Shown: positions 52,113 through 61,872, counted from the stretch's first letter. The stretch is DNA of 64,000 nt from CBDBND01 sp965207985 (GCA_965207985.1 CBDBND010000033.1:372001-436000), one strand, 5' to 3'. Notes: generated by a model from the sequence alone, not told the origin. Numbers and translations: made by a program.

Positions 52113-55100
52113 ATGACCGAGGCGCAACAAAGCAATCCGGCCGTGCGACCCACCCGGCAATTATTTGGTTTAGCCACAAAGATTGAACTGGGTCTGGGGC
52201 TCCTCGCCGTCACGGTGCTCATCATTGTCGCCGTAACGCTATTTACCTTACCGACGCTTGAGAGAATCGTTCGCGCCTTGTCTGACGAGGCTCTACCGAA
52301 CATTACAGCGTCCTCACGTCTGGATTATGCGCTGGACGAATTAACGGTACAGGTGGACCAACTGGCCTTTTCGACCAACCGGCAGGAACAAAGGGCAATC
52401 GAGCGCGAGCTCGGTCCTGCTATCGATAGTGTACAGCTCGCATTGTTTCAGCTAGAGGCCCATGACAACGTTGAAGATTTGCAGATCTTGTTCGACGTAG
52501 TGAATTACGCCGTCAATGAGATGCGACAGGCACTGACGTTGAGTCTGAATAGCCGGTTGGACGTGGATCAGTCCCTAGTCAGTCTCAATGAAATAAGAGC
52601 TGATCTTCGCCAAAAACGGGATTCCATAAACGGGAATACGGTTGACGCAAGGCAGTCCGTTGACCAGCTGACCTGGATTGCCAAAGCGTTCGAAGCTTTA
52701 GACGAAGCACGGTCCCTACAGACCGTGACACGACGGTACGACCTTTTGCTGGCCAGAGAAACCCTCACCCAGGAAATCGATCGGCTTGCGTTTGAAGCGG
52801 CAGCACTGGCCGTTCGCAACGACCCTTTCTTCAGCCGCATTGCAGCACGACTAGACCAAGCCACCCTAGCCGACACGGGATTACTCAAGAATCTGGAGAC
52901 GGAATTGATACGCGCCGCGAAAGTACGTGGTTTAAGCAATGAAGTGAACGCACTCGTTTCAGAGTTCCATTTTGCCAGCCGTAACCGATTGCAAGCCATT
53001 CGGGATTTCGCAGATGCTAACGCGGCGCTTCTAGATGATTCCTTTCAGGATTTGCAGGTCATTCTGTTTTCAACAGTAGGCTTAACTTTGGTCGTCGTTG
53101 TCGTTGTATCAACCTACCTGAGGTGGAACGTCAGCTCACGCTTGACGCGTCTCAACACGAGTATTGCCGATCGTTCTCTAAAACTCATTGAGCGATCCAG
53201 TGGTGATGCCGACACAGTGCGCCGCAGCGGTGACGAAGTGGAAATGATTTCTTCGTCTGTCGATTACTTTTTGTCGGAAATCGACAAGCAAAATGCCGAA
53301 TTAAAGGTGGCAAGAGATGCTGCGGAAACAGCGACAGAGGCCAAGTCCCTATTCTTGGCGTCCATGAGCCATGAGATCCGCACACCGATGAACGGTGTCA
53401 TCGGCATGGCTGATATTCTCCGCCATACCGCCCTCGATTCAGACCAACGCCGTATGCTCCAGACCATCAACGAGTCGGGCAATGCTCTGCTTACCATCAT
53501 CAATGACATTCTCGATTTTTCTAAAATTGAAGCGGGTAAAATGGATCTGGAATCCATTGATTTCTCGATTCTGGAAACGGTCGAAGGTGCGGCCCAAAAC
53601 CTTGCTCCGACGGCGGCAAAGAGGGGTATCAGTGTCATTACCTTCATCGATCCGAGAATTCCTCAACGGGTTATGGGAGATCCAGTAAGGGTTCGCCAGA
53701 TTCTGATTAATTTAGGAAGCAATGCGATTAAGTTCTCAGAAAATAACAATGTAGCTATCAAAGCTGAGCTCGCGCCAGGTAGTGAACGAAGCGATACCGA
53801 CGAACAAAAGAATACTGTTCTCTTTCAGGTCATTGACCACGGCATGGGAATTTCAGAAGACGCGCAAGCCCGCTTGTTTCAAGAATTCAGTCAAGCGGAC
53901 TCGACAACGACCCGCACCCATGGCGGAACAGGATTGGGGTTAGCCATATGCAAACGTCTTACCGACATGATGGAAGGAGAGATTGGTGTCGACAGTGAGC
54001 TTGGCAAAGGATCAACCTTTTATGCGTCCATCCCTTTTGTATCATCCAGTAAACAGGAAGAAGCAGCGGACACAGGGGATCTGGCCGATCTTCGGGTACT
54101 GATCATCGAGAACGATTTAGCGCAAAGCGGAGCCTGCCAGCGTTATTTGAACCATTGGCATTGCCAAACGGAAATTGTGGGCGATTTTGACACTGCCCTA
54201 CAGGCTGTAGAGAGCGCGAAGAGTGGCGGCCATTCATTCGATATCGTTGTCATACCCGACCAATCGGATGCCCGACTCATCGTGAACTTGCGTCGCGACT
54301 TGATTGAACGTGGGTTTACGACGACACCGCGCCTTGTCGTTGGCTTCGACCCGCGTTTTTCAGACACCCTAATCTCTCAAGATGATCAAATAACAACGGT
54401 GGATATAAATCCTCTCCGGCGAGCCGGGTTTGTCATGGCCGTGGCCATAGCGGCCGGCCGTGCCAGCCCTGAAGTGTTGCATCATGATGTTGCCGAAGAC
54501 TTGCGAACCGTAACTCCACCCACGCCTGAAGAAGCGCTTGAACAGGGCAAGCTCATACTCCTAGCCGAAGACAATCCCATCAATCAGGACATCATCAAGC
54601 GTCAACTAGCCATGTTGGGCTACGCCTGTGAGGTTGTCGACGACGGCAAACAGGCCTTCGAGATGTGGCAGAGCAAGGCTTATGGCCTTTTGCTGACTGA
54701 CTGCCACATGCCGGAATGGGACGGTTTTCAGCTCACGGACGCAATTCGCGAAACGGAAGAGCAATCAAGTGAACCTGCAGCCATCGTCGCGATTTCGGCC
54801 AACGCCCTGCAAGGCGAAGCGGAGCGCTGCATTGCCGCTGGTATGAACGACTATTTGTCCAAACCGGTGGAAATGAAAGACCTCAAACAGACGCTAACGA
54901 AATGGATGGGTGACGGCGGCGTTGCGGCTGAAGCCCGTGACGATAAATCTGAACGAAGTGCAGAAGCTCAAGAACAAGACCCCACTGTTGTTGATGGGCC
55001 TCTCGATCTTCAAATAATGAAAGACATGTTTGGTGACGATCAGGCAATGATTAACTCACTATTACAGTCTTTTGTTGAGCCGACAGAAACAATCATTGCG

Positions 55101-55322
55101 GATCTAAAGTCAGCCTATGCTGCCCGTGAAGCGCTAGGTGTCAGCGACGAAGCGCACAAATTGAAATCATCATCAAAAACGATTGGCGCAACGGTGCTTG
55201 CCGACACGTGCCAGGCCTTGGAACAGGCTGGCAAAGATGGAGATTGGAATGCCGTTGACGCTCTTATGGCAGAGATCGAGCCCCGGTTCTCAGAAATCAA
55301 ATCGTATGTGGACAGTCTCTAG
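52113..55322 (+). CDS. Hybrid sensor histidine kinase, BarA-like, with Hpt
   Basis: A 1069-aa protein. Two membrane helices (about residues 25-47 and 315-338) enclose a helical periplasmic sensor of about 265 aa. Then come a linker, HisKA with H420 in MSHEIRTPMNG, HATPase_c (GGTGLGLAICKRL), a degenerate receiver (VLIIENDLAQSG), a complete receiver with D863 in LLTDCHMPEWDGF and K in YLSKPVE, and a C-terminal Hpt with H1015 in EAHKLKSSSKTIG. This is a full phosphorelay. Output is probably the divergent single-domain regulator at 49904. The upstream nucleotidase-fold protein is a plausible periplasmic ligand-binding partner. Confidence 0.93.
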   Translation: MTEAQQSNPAVRPTRQLFGLATKIELGLGLLAVTVLIIVAVTLFTLPTLERIVRALSDEALPNITASSRLDYALDELTVQVDQLAFSTNRQEQRAIERELGPAIDSVQLALFQLEAHDNVEDLQILFDVVNYAVNEMRQALTLSLNSRLDVDQSLVSLNEIRADLRQKRDSINGNTVDARQSVDQLTWIAKAFEALDEARSLQTVTRRYDLLLARETLTQEIDRLAFEAAALAVRNDPFFSRIAARLDQATLADTGLLKNLETELIRAAKVRGLSNEVNALVSEFHFASRNRLQAIRDFADANAALLDDSFQDLQVILFSTVGLTLVVVVVVSTYLRWNVSSRLTRLNTSIADRSLKLIERSSGDADTVRRSGDEVEMISSSVDYFLSEIDKQNAELKVARDAAETATEAKSLFLASMSHEIRTPMNGVIGMADILRHTALDSDQRRMLQTINESGNALLTIINDILDFSKIEAGKMDLESIDFSILETVEGAAQNLAPTAAKRGISVITFIDPRIPQRVMGDPVRVRQILINLGSNAIKFSENNNVAIKAELAPGSERSDTDEQKNTVLFQVIDHGMGISEDAQARLFQEFSQADSTTTRTHGGTGLGLAICKRLTDMMEGEIGVDSELGKGSTFYASIPFVSSSKQEEAADTGDLADLRVLIIENDLAQSGACQRYLNHWHCQTEIVGDFDTALQAVESAKSGGHSFDIVVIPDQSDARLIVNLRRDLIERGFTTTPRLVVGFDPRFSDTLISQDDQITTVDINPLRRAGFVMAVAIAAGRASPEVLHHDVAEDLRTVTPPTPEEALEQGKLILLAEDNPINQDIIKRQLAMLGYACEVVDDGKQAFEMWQSKAYGLLLTDCHMPEWDGFQLTDAIRETEEQSSEPAAIVAISANALQGEAERCIAAGMNDYLSKPVEMKDLKQTLTKWMGDGGVAAEARDDKSERSAEAQEQDPTVVDGPLDLQIMKDMFGDDQAMINSLLQSFVEPTETIIADLKSAYAAREALGVSDEAHKLKSSSKTIGATVLADTCQALEQAGKDGDWNAVDALMAEIEPRFSEIKSYVDSL

Positions 55323-55386
55323 TCAAACAGACGCTGTCTTCCGGGTGCCGAGATACATTGTTGCCTTTTTAGGTCAGGCCGCTAGC

Positions 55387-56742
55387 TCACCGCCGGTTGA
55401 CGGGCAAATCTAAGGCCGACCTATCGATCTCCTGCCCGCCTTTGAATACCCGTTCGACTGTGCGGCTGTTACGGATATCCGCCGTCGGGTCGTTTGACAG
55501 GATCACCAAGTCGGCCAGCTTGCCCACTTCGATGGAGCCAAGATCACCATCCACGCCGATGTACTTGGCCCCGTTGAGTGTGGACATGGTGATGACATCA
55601 AGCGGCGGAATACCCGCTTCGGCCAGCAGTTCCATTTCCATGTGTACCATGGGGCCGAGCACCCGGTCCGTGCCCATGGCGATAATGGCGCCGGCATCAT
55701 GGAGCTGCTTTAAGTTGCGCAATACCGCGGGCAAGACTCCGCGCATCCATCCAGACATGCCGGAGGACGCGTAGCGGTCCCGTTCCGTCACTTTGTTGAA
55801 TTCAAGTTCTTCTTCCGTGAGCGTCGCCGTAAACAGCGGATCATCGAAAAAGGAGTTATCCAATTCTACCCGGCCAACGGCGCCGAAAAGGAGCGCCGTG
55901 GAGGACACCACCACCCCTTGCTCCGCTACGTAGTCGGCAAAGCCGGTGCTGGCATCAGCTAAGAACACCGGGTGGGCGAGCGCATCCACCCCGGCGGCGA
56001 TGGCCAGGCGCGCGGCTTGTTCGTCGGCGATGTGAATGGTGGTGCGCACGCCATTCTCGTTGGTGTAGCGAATCAATTGGGTGAAGTCGTCGTCGGGAAT
56101 CAGGGGCAGGTTTTGACCGTTGGGGCCCATACCGCGGCGGTCGCGGGTGAATTTGATCATATCCGGTTTGTCGGCGAACAAAGCATCCATTTTTTCCTTG
56201 CCGTCGGCGAAGCCGTCCATGGTGGTCGCTCCGGCACAGCAGGCATAGCCGTCCTTTTTGGCAACCAGACTGCCGGTGGCGTAAATGCGCGGGCTGACAA
56301 TGCGCCCCGCCCGTTCGTCGTCTCGCATTTTGTAAACGAATTTATCGTGATTGCCGGAATCATAAACGGCGGTAACACCGGAGTAGAGAAAGCCGTGCAG
56401 GACTTTCAAACCGACTTCCGTATCCATGATCATTTCCCGGTTGCCTGGCCCCGTGCGCCCGCCGGGCAAATGCATATGACTGTCGATGATGCCGGGGATA
56501 AGGAACTTGCCCTCCCCGTCAATCTCGATAGCACCATCGGGCGGATCGATGTTCCGCATGGTGATATCGGCGATGCGCTCGCCTTCCACAAGCACAGAGG
56601 CATTGGGCAGGGGTGGTGCACCGGTGCCGTCGATGAGGGTGATGTTGCGGATGAAAAGACTATTGTCTTCCGCTTGAGCCCAGGCCGACGGTCCGGGCAA
56701 CCCGATTAATACGGCCAGTAAGATCAATCTCTTAACCAGCAT
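55387..56742 (-). CDS. Secreted metal-dependent amidohydrolase
   Basis: A 451-aa protein with a signal peptide (LILLAVLIGLPGPSAWAQ). Metal ligand motifs are intact: HxH in IIDSHMHLPGG, a lysine in DMIKFTRDRRG, histidines in RTTIHIADEQ and DALAHPVF, and aspartate in IIAMGTDRVLG. C-terminal end: GDLGSIEVGKLADLVIL. Imidazolonepropionase-like amidohydrolases of this type act on varied substrates; none can be assigned. It faces the dioxygenase gene divergently. Confidence 0.88.
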   Translation of the reverse strand: MLVKRLILLAVLIGLPGPSAWAQAEDNSLFIRNITLIDGTGAPPLPNASVLVEGERIADITMRNIDPPDGAIEIDGEGKFLIPGIIDSHMHLPGGRTGPGNREMIMDTEVGLKVLHGFLYSGVTAVYDSGNHDKFVYKMRDDERAGRIVSPRIYATGSLVAKKDGYACCAGATTMDGFADGKEKMDALFADKPDMIKFTRDRRGMGPNGQNLPLIPDDDFTQLIRYTNENGVRTTIHIADEQAARLAIAAGVDALAHPVFLADASTGFADYVAEQGVVVSSTALLFGAVGRVELDNSFFDDPLFTATLTEEELEFNKVTERDRYASSGMSGWMRGVLPAVLRNLKQLHDAGAIIAMGTDRVLGPMVHMEMELLAEAGIPPLDVITMSTLNGAKYIGVDGDLGSIEVGKLADLVILSNDPTADIRNSRTVERVFKGGQEIDRSALDLPVNRR

Positions 56743-57039
56743 GGCGTTCCCCCAGGGTTGTCATCATCGATCGTAGAGCGTGTATCAACGTGCCTGACGC
56801 TGCCCTTATACCACGCTCGCAGGGCGACGAACTGATAGCGCCGGTATCATTCTGAAGGGTATACTGTGCCAAGATAGATCAATGTTCCATCAATCCTGGT
56901 CAGGGAGGCTGATCCCCTGACGTATGGTTCCAAGAAACACATTCACATTGCAACGCGCCGCACGGTTTTAAAGTCCGCCGGAGTCTTTGGCCTTGCTGCG
57001 GCCAGCCCGCATCTGTTCACCCGTGGCGCATTTGCCGAA
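56743..57039. other. Intergenic region with out-of-frame signal-peptide coding of the dioxygenase
   Basis: The region holds the promoters of the divergent amidohydrolase and dioxygenase genes. From about 56945 the dioxygenase frame encodes RRTVLKSAGVFGLAAASPHL, a typical Tat signal, yet no start codon exists in that frame. An ATG at 56924 is in another frame and would join if two bases were removed from CGCGCCGC (56959-56966). Confidence 0.5.
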
Positions 57040-57675
57040 ATGCTGACCCCAACTGGTCCTTCCGGCGAAGGCCCCCTCTATCCCGACAGTATGCCGTTGG
57101 ATACGGACAACGACCTCATCCTGGTCAACGACGCCATTACACCGGCCGTCGGTGAGATCACCCATTTGTCTGGTCGCATTCTTGATCCTTCGGGCACGCC
57201 GATACGGAATGCTTATGTGGAGTTATGGCAAAGTGACACCCAGGGCGTTTACCGGCATTCGGAACACAAACGCCGTTACGGCGACGATTACGATCATAAC
57301 TTCCAGGGGTATGGCCGTTTCCTGACGGATTCGTCAGGGGGCTACTATTTCCGCACCATCAAGCCGGTGCCCTACGGCAGCACGGTTCTCATGCGCACAC
57401 CGCACATTCATTTTGCGGTGAGCAAGAACGGTGAGCGCATCTTCACCACGGAGATGAACATCAAGGGTCACCCGATGAATGAGGATGACATCGTCTACAG
57501 CCGACGCACCGAAGATGAAAAGAAGACCGTTTCCATGGACTTCATGCCCATCCCGGACTCACCCATCGGTGAGTTGAGCTGTGAATTTGATATCGTCTTA
57601 GGGGTCACGACCGCGGACATTGAAGATGACACCATTCAAGGCGGCATCTCCAAGTCCACATGGAACAGAAGTTAG
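57040..57675 (+). CDS. Intradiol ring-cleavage dioxygenase-family protein
   Basis: At least 211 aa from ATG 57040. The family core is complete: NAYVELWQSDTQGVYRHSEH, GYGRFLTDSSGGYYFRTIKP, PYGSTVLMRTPHIHFAV. The four iron ligands of catechol/protocatechuate dioxygenases are represented by Tyr in GVY, Tyr in VPYGS and the two His in PHIHF. An exported version is suggested by in-frame upstream coding of a Tat signal that lacks a start. Ring cleavage of a catechol-like compound outside the cytoplasm is likely if the gene is expressed. Confidence 0.8.
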   Translation: MLTPTGPSGEGPLYPDSMPLDTDNDLILVNDAITPAVGEITHLSGRILDPSGTPIRNAYVELWQSDTQGVYRHSEHKRRYGDDYDHNFQGYGRFLTDSSGGYYFRTIKPVPYGSTVLMRTPHIHFAVSKNGERIFTTEMNIKGHPMNEDDIVYSRRTEDEKKTVSMDFMPIPDSPIGELSCEFDIVLGVTTADIEDDTIQGGISKSTWNRS

Positions 57676-57709
57676 GAAAAAAATCCGGCTCTAAAAACCT
57701 GCGCCGGTC

Positions 57710-59083
57710 CTAAACCCGCACCACGTTGGTATCAATGGTGTTGATGGGCTCGGCCCCGTCTTCGGTAATCAGCATGAGATCTTCAAGATGGGATGATCCG
57801 CCCATGCCGGTGGCACCCATGGGGCAGTCCACGCTCAACACCATGCGCGGCTCGAGGACAATGTCTTCCCGTGGCGGCGAGCCCATATTGCCCACATGAT
57901 CGGCGTGATAAAGCCCGACCGAGTGAGGCGTAAACGAGATGGAGAAGTCTGCACCCGACTTGCGTAAGAAGTCCTGGCCCAGGCGCCGCACTTCGGAGAA
58001 CTTCAAACCAGGCCGCAGGTTCTCGCGTACGTGATCCCAGGACGCAGCAGTCAACTCTGAGACCTTCTGCATACGCTTGGACGGCTCGCCGATATAGACC
58101 GCGCGGGCGAAGTCGCCGTGGTAACCCATGTATTCGCTGACGCAGTCGATGGAAAAACACTGGCCGTCGCGCAGTGTGGCCTCATACGTGGGGGAACTGA
58201 CCCGGTCGATGACCATAAATACGCCGCGCATGCCCCGTGCAGCGACGGCGGCGAAGTAGGTGGCGCGCAATTCACGCACATCGGCGCCGGCGCGGACAGT
58301 GGCCGCCGCTTGGAGCCCGGCCTCCGCATTGGCCTGGGCGGCGTAGCGCATAAGAGTGATTTCCGCATCGGACTTGACCGGGCGGATACGCCTGAGCGCG
58401 TCGTCAGCATTGACCACCGTTGCTTCTTCCGCGGCATCCATAACGCTGCGCATCACCGGAGGAACGTCGGCGGCGATGCGGCCCTTTGCCACACCGGTAT
58501 CCTTCAAGGCATTGGCCAAAGCATATTTAAGATTGGGCCGGGCTGATTCCGCCCGCACCGCGCGTTCAATGATGCTCAGACGCGTGGTCTCGATAAAATC
58601 CAACGGCGCTTCTTCAAGGTTTGGGTAAAGCGGCAGTTGGTCGAGGCTAAGCTCCTCGTCCTCCACCTGCTCACCCGGCCCGGCATAGACATAGGCCGGA
58701 AAGTCCGAATGCCGGTGATCCATGGCGATGGTGTAATAGTAGAGAAACGACGGCGCGATGAGAGACAGGCGCTGATCTTGGTTGCGGGTGATAAGGGCAT
58801 AGACCGCAGGCGTATGACCCATTTTGGTCGTCGTCAAGTCGAGCCCCGTCGCGTGATAGAGATTGGTGCCTGCGCCGACAACGATGGCATCGAGGCCGAG
58901 CTCGGCCATGATTTTATCGGCCTGCTCGAAGTTCATGCGCGGTCCCAGCACCGGCGGCGGTACGCTGGCAGTCAGCGAGAATGTGGGCGCGGCTGATGCA
59001 ACCGGCGCAATGAGGCCGGCGACACCAGTGGCAGCAAGACCCCCGAGAACCTGACGGCGATCGATTTTCATGTGATCAGTCAT
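57710..59083 (-). CDS. M24 peptidase-like protein, Tat-exported (copy 1)
   Basis: A 457-aa protein with a twin-arginine signal (IDRRQVLGGLAATGVAGLIA), preceded by GAGGAG. The C-terminal pita-bread domain shows aspartates in FSIDCVSEY and GDFARAVYIG, histidine in TPHSVGLYH and glutamate in HLEDLMLIT. The fourth ligand, normally Glu in the E-P-G element, is Asp in MVLSVDCPMG. Related to Xaa-Pro dipeptidases and creatinases. Its gene follows the second copy by 26 bases, making a tandem pair. Confidence 0.88.
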   Translation of the reverse strand: MTDHMKIDRRQVLGGLAATGVAGLIAPVASAAPTFSLTASVPPPVLGPRMNFEQADKIMAELGLDAIVVGAGTNLYHATGLDLTTTKMGHTPAVYALITRNQDQRLSLIAPSFLYYYTIAMDHRHSDFPAYVYAGPGEQVEDEELSLDQLPLYPNLEEAPLDFIETTRLSIIERAVRAESARPNLKYALANALKDTGVAKGRIAADVPPVMRSVMDAAEEATVVNADDALRRIRPVKSDAEITLMRYAAQANAEAGLQAAATVRAGADVRELRATYFAAVAARGMRGVFMVIDRVSSPTYEATLRDGQCFSIDCVSEYMGYHGDFARAVYIGEPSKRMQKVSELTAASWDHVRENLRPGLKFSEVRRLGQDFLRKSGADFSISFTPHSVGLYHADHVGNMGSPPREDIVLEPRMVLSVDCPMGATGMGGSSHLEDLMLITEDGAEPINTIDTNVVRV

Positions 59084-59109
59084 GATGCGCTCCTCGTTTT
59101 TGGAATTCT

Positions 59110-60489
59110 TTACAATATGACAAACGAATCCCGCTCCGTGTTCAACGGCTCATAGCCGGTCTTGGTCACACGGAAGAGGTCTTCGTTATGGCCGCAGCCG
59201 TAGCCCACTTCCAGATAGGGCAGGTCGACGGTCAGCACCATGTTCTCCTGCAACACATGATCAAAGGTGTCCACACCGAACGACGGCAGACGCCGCGGGT
59301 TATCATCATGCTGCAAGCCAACGGAATGGGGCGTAACAAAAGCCGCATACTCGGGCATGCCGGCCTTGATCATGGTCTCCAAACCGATCTGACGCAGGGT
59401 GGAATATTTCACCCCCGGTTTGATGGCATCGAAGACGGCTTCACGCGCCACCTGGTTCGCCCGCCGGCGCATTTCCACTTCTTTGTTAGGCTCGCCGATG
59501 ATGAACGTGCGCGCAATATCGCCCATATATCCTTTGTAATTGCTGACACAGTCGGTCAGGAACGGCTTGCCTTTGACCATGACGCCATCGGGAAATCCAC
59601 CGCCGGGAAAACCGGCGATAAAACTGTCAACAGTGCTGCCGCGTTTTGCGCACTCGTAGAGAAAAATCTGTTCGATGTCCTGATGGGTCATACCGGCCTC
59701 GATGGCGTTGACCGTGGCCATACACGCCTCACCGTTGTTCCAGCTGCCGATGCGCTGATAGGCCAGCTCCTGTTCCGTCTTGATCATGCGGATAAGCTGG
59801 AAAATGCCATAGCCATCGACGCATTCCACATCGACGAGATCGGTCCGGGCCAAAAACGCGGCAATACGCATGTCGTCCACGGCGACACGGCCTTTGGTGA
59901 TCCCCTGGGCTTTGAGGGCTCGAGCCATGGCCCAGGCGGCGCTTGACGCAAGATTGGCCAAATTTTTCTCTTGCGCTTCGGCCCAACGTCTTTCCCGCTC
60001 CGTTAGGGCAACACCTTGACGCACGTGATACTCACGGGTGACTCCATTGGGCGGCTCGACGGGTAAGCCGTCTGAATTAAATTCCGCCTCGTTCCAACCG
60101 CTAAATCCAAACGGCATGAGTTCCGCCGTTTCGCGATCCCCATTCGCGATATCCCACGCCACGGATGTGGAAGCGATGAGATAAATGGGCATGTCCGGAT
60201 CATTGGCCATGGTGGCAAAACCCGGATATTCGGTGAGAAATTTAGTTCCAATCGTCCTGATGTTGCTCATGTAATAGACGTTGATGGGATCGAGCGCGAT
60301 GATCCCGGCCAGACCGTATTCTTCCATCACGTCATAAGCGCGGTCTTGGTTGATCAGAGCCTTGCCGTCGATCTCCGGCTTGGGCGCGGTGTGGCCGACC
60401 GGTTTATCCGCCGCGTGCGCCGTGGCAGGAACAGCCAGGGCCGACGTGGCAGCCAGGCTGGAAAGGGCCGTGCGTCTATTGATAATCAT
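59110..60489 (-). CDS. M24 peptidase-like protein, Tat-exported (copy 2)
   Basis: A 459-aa paralog of the preceding entry, with a GGGAGAG ribosome-binding site and a signal INRRTALSSLAATSALAVPA. Ligand positions: FLTDCVSNYKGYMGDIARTF, TPHSVGLQHDD, MVLTVDLPYLEVG (Asp for Glu again) and HNEDLFRVT. The same Glu-to-Asp change in both copies points to a shared, selected property. Two copies together might form a heterodimer, as the family is dimeric. Confidence 0.88.
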   Translation of the reverse strand: MIINRRTALSSLAATSALAVPATAHAADKPVGHTAPKPEIDGKALINQDRAYDVMEEYGLAGIIALDPINVYYMSNIRTIGTKFLTEYPGFATMANDPDMPIYLIASTSVAWDIANGDRETAELMPFGFSGWNEAEFNSDGLPVEPPNGVTREYHVRQGVALTERERRWAEAQEKNLANLASSAAWAMARALKAQGITKGRVAVDDMRIAAFLARTDLVDVECVDGYGIFQLIRMIKTEQELAYQRIGSWNNGEACMATVNAIEAGMTHQDIEQIFLYECAKRGSTVDSFIAGFPGGGFPDGVMVKGKPFLTDCVSNYKGYMGDIARTFIIGEPNKEVEMRRRANQVAREAVFDAIKPGVKYSTLRQIGLETMIKAGMPEYAAFVTPHSVGLQHDDNPRRLPSFGVDTFDHVLQENMVLTVDLPYLEVGYGCGHNEDLFRVTKTGYEPLNTERDSFVIL

Positions 60490-60605
60490 TATCGCTCTCC
60501 CGAAGAATTTCTTGCCCTGATGATACGCCTTTCCTTCAACTGTTTCAGGACAGAGTTTGTTTCGGTCACAACCCGAGCGGTTGGATCGCTGCCCCGTCCT
60601 TATCC

Positions 60606-61364
60606 TTAGTCTGCGCTGTATTCGGTGAGGACGTACTCCCGATTGGCGAAGATTTGGCGCACCATGACGCGGTCTCCTTTCATGGCCCAGACGTCCATGG
60701 CATCGCTGGAATAGTGAATGGTCTCGAAGGTGCCTGCCGGCACGGTGACGGTCTCTTCACCGACGCGACTAAAACGCGTGGTCGTGAGGCTGCCCAGAAC
60801 CGGACCCGGAACATTACGAACGGGACTTATGAAATAGGACGTGCGGATCATCTCCACCGGTCCCCCGGAATGAGAATCGTCGGCATCCGCCACCGAAGCG
60901 TTCCACCCGTTGAGGCCTTCGCCGTGGGTAATGACGGCGATATCGTCCGGCACCTGCATCTCATGTTCCGTCCGGCCACCGGGACCCCACGAAGCTGCAT
61001 GAAGCTGGCCATTGTCCACGGTAACCCTAATGGATCCCTTGAAGCCGTCTTGCTGCCAATAGCTGGCGAACACATCTAACGGTCGGTACGCCGCATCCAC
61101 ATGCATAACGATGTTGTAGTGTCGATCCACGTCGAACATGTCCTTGGTCAGGATCATCGTTCGACTGCCGTCGCCGTGAGCCATAAGACGAAAATGTTCC
61201 CGTCCGCGCAGGGTGCTGCCGTCTTCGGCGTAAAAGCTGTGCACACCGCTGGCGCTGCGGACGATATTGGTGTTGGTGTCCGTCTCTTGTGCGGTGCTGG
61301 AAAGAATCAGCACAAAGAGGGAAAGAGCAAACGAAGCAATGCCGATGTGAGCTCTGATAGCCAT
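60606..61364 (-). CDS. Secreted hypothetical protein
   Basis: A 252-aa product from ATG 61364, with a signal peptide (IGIASFALSLFVLILSSTAQ). The remainder is beta-rich with a final VPAGTFETIHYSSDAMDVW, a pattern seen in DUF3108/DUF6134-like lipid- or ligand-binding beta-barrel proteins, where G-T-F-x-T sits in a strand before W. This assignment is tentative. It is 116 bases upstream of the M24 pair, same strand. Confidence 0.6.
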   Translation of the reverse strand: MAIRAHIGIASFALSLFVLILSSTAQETDTNTNIVRSASGVHSFYAEDGSTLRGREHFRLMAHGDGSRTMILTKDMFDVDRHYNIVMHVDAAYRPLDVFASYWQQDGFKGSIRVTVDNGQLHAASWGPGGRTEHEMQVPDDIAVITHGEGLNGWNASVADADDSHSGGPVEMIRTSYFISPVRNVPGPVLGSLTTTRFSRVGEETVTVPAGTFETIHYSSDAMDVWAMKGDRVMVRQIFANREYVLTEYSAD

Positions 61365-61468
61365 GGTTTCACCCCCAGAATGTCCACCGTGTGAATTAGA
61401 GGTCTTGCGCCGACCCAATGTCTGAGTATAACCGACACTATAGCTTAAGTTTGTGATGGAGATCCGTC

Positions 61469-61582
61469 GTGTCCAACCCGGAAGACTCTGATAAAAAAGA
61501 CACTAAACCCGACCGAGTCCCCTTTTGGATCATGGGTGCCATCGTCCTGGTGGTCATTGCCATCGTCATTTACGGACCGTAA
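61469..61582 (+). CDS. Small single-pass membrane protein (37 aa)
   Basis: A GTG start at 61469 with GGAG eight bases upstream opens VSNPEDSDKKDTKPDRVPFW, then IMGAIVLVVIAIVIYGP and TAA. A charged N-terminus precedes one membrane helix. The pattern of a good ribosome-binding site, polar head and hydrophobic tail suggests a real gene, although it is short. Confidence 0.5.
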   Translation: MSNPEDSDKKDTKPDRVPFWIMGAIVLVVIAIVIYGP

Positions 61583-61605
61583 ACCGTACCCGATAGAACG
61601 ATGAC

Positions 61606-61872
61606 CTACAGCGGATAGTCCTGTTCAGGATTTATGCCGCAGGTCTCCATAAATTTGCGCACCTGAGTAACCTCGTTCTTGGGTAGGCTGTGCTTGACGT
61701 GTCCGAAGTTGGCGCTGTGCCCGTTCAAAGACACATGAAGCTTGCCGGTGTGGCTGTTGGAGACATCCGCACCCAGCTCCTTAAACACCGCTTCCACATC
61801 GCGAAAGGCAATGTTGGAGCTGATGGGATGGGCAAAGAGGGCGTGGAGCACTTTTCGGTGTTTGTGGTTCAT
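61606..61872 (-). CDS. HicA-like small protein without HicB partner
   Basis: An 88-aa protein starting MNHKHRKVLHALFAHPISS, with FRDVEAVFKELGADVSNSHT and LHVSLNGHSANFGHVKH. This is the layout of HicA-family proteins, which cleave mRNA through a histidine; here the histidine lies in NSHTGK. No HicB antitoxin gene is adjacent, so it is a solitary family member and may not be a toxin. Confidence 0.6.
   Translation of the reverse strand: MNHKHRKVLHALFAHPISSNIAFRDVEAVFKELGADVSNSHTGKLHVSLNGHSANFGHVKHSLPKNEVTQVRKFMETCGINPEQDYPL

Noticed and set aside
55972..56709. Plus-strand frame of 245 codons opposite the amidohydrolase
   Set aside because: Antisense to a gene with complete metal-ligand motifs.
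61606..61872. Complete HicAB toxin-antitoxin system
   Set aside because: Only a HicA-like gene is present; no HicB-like frame was found on either side.
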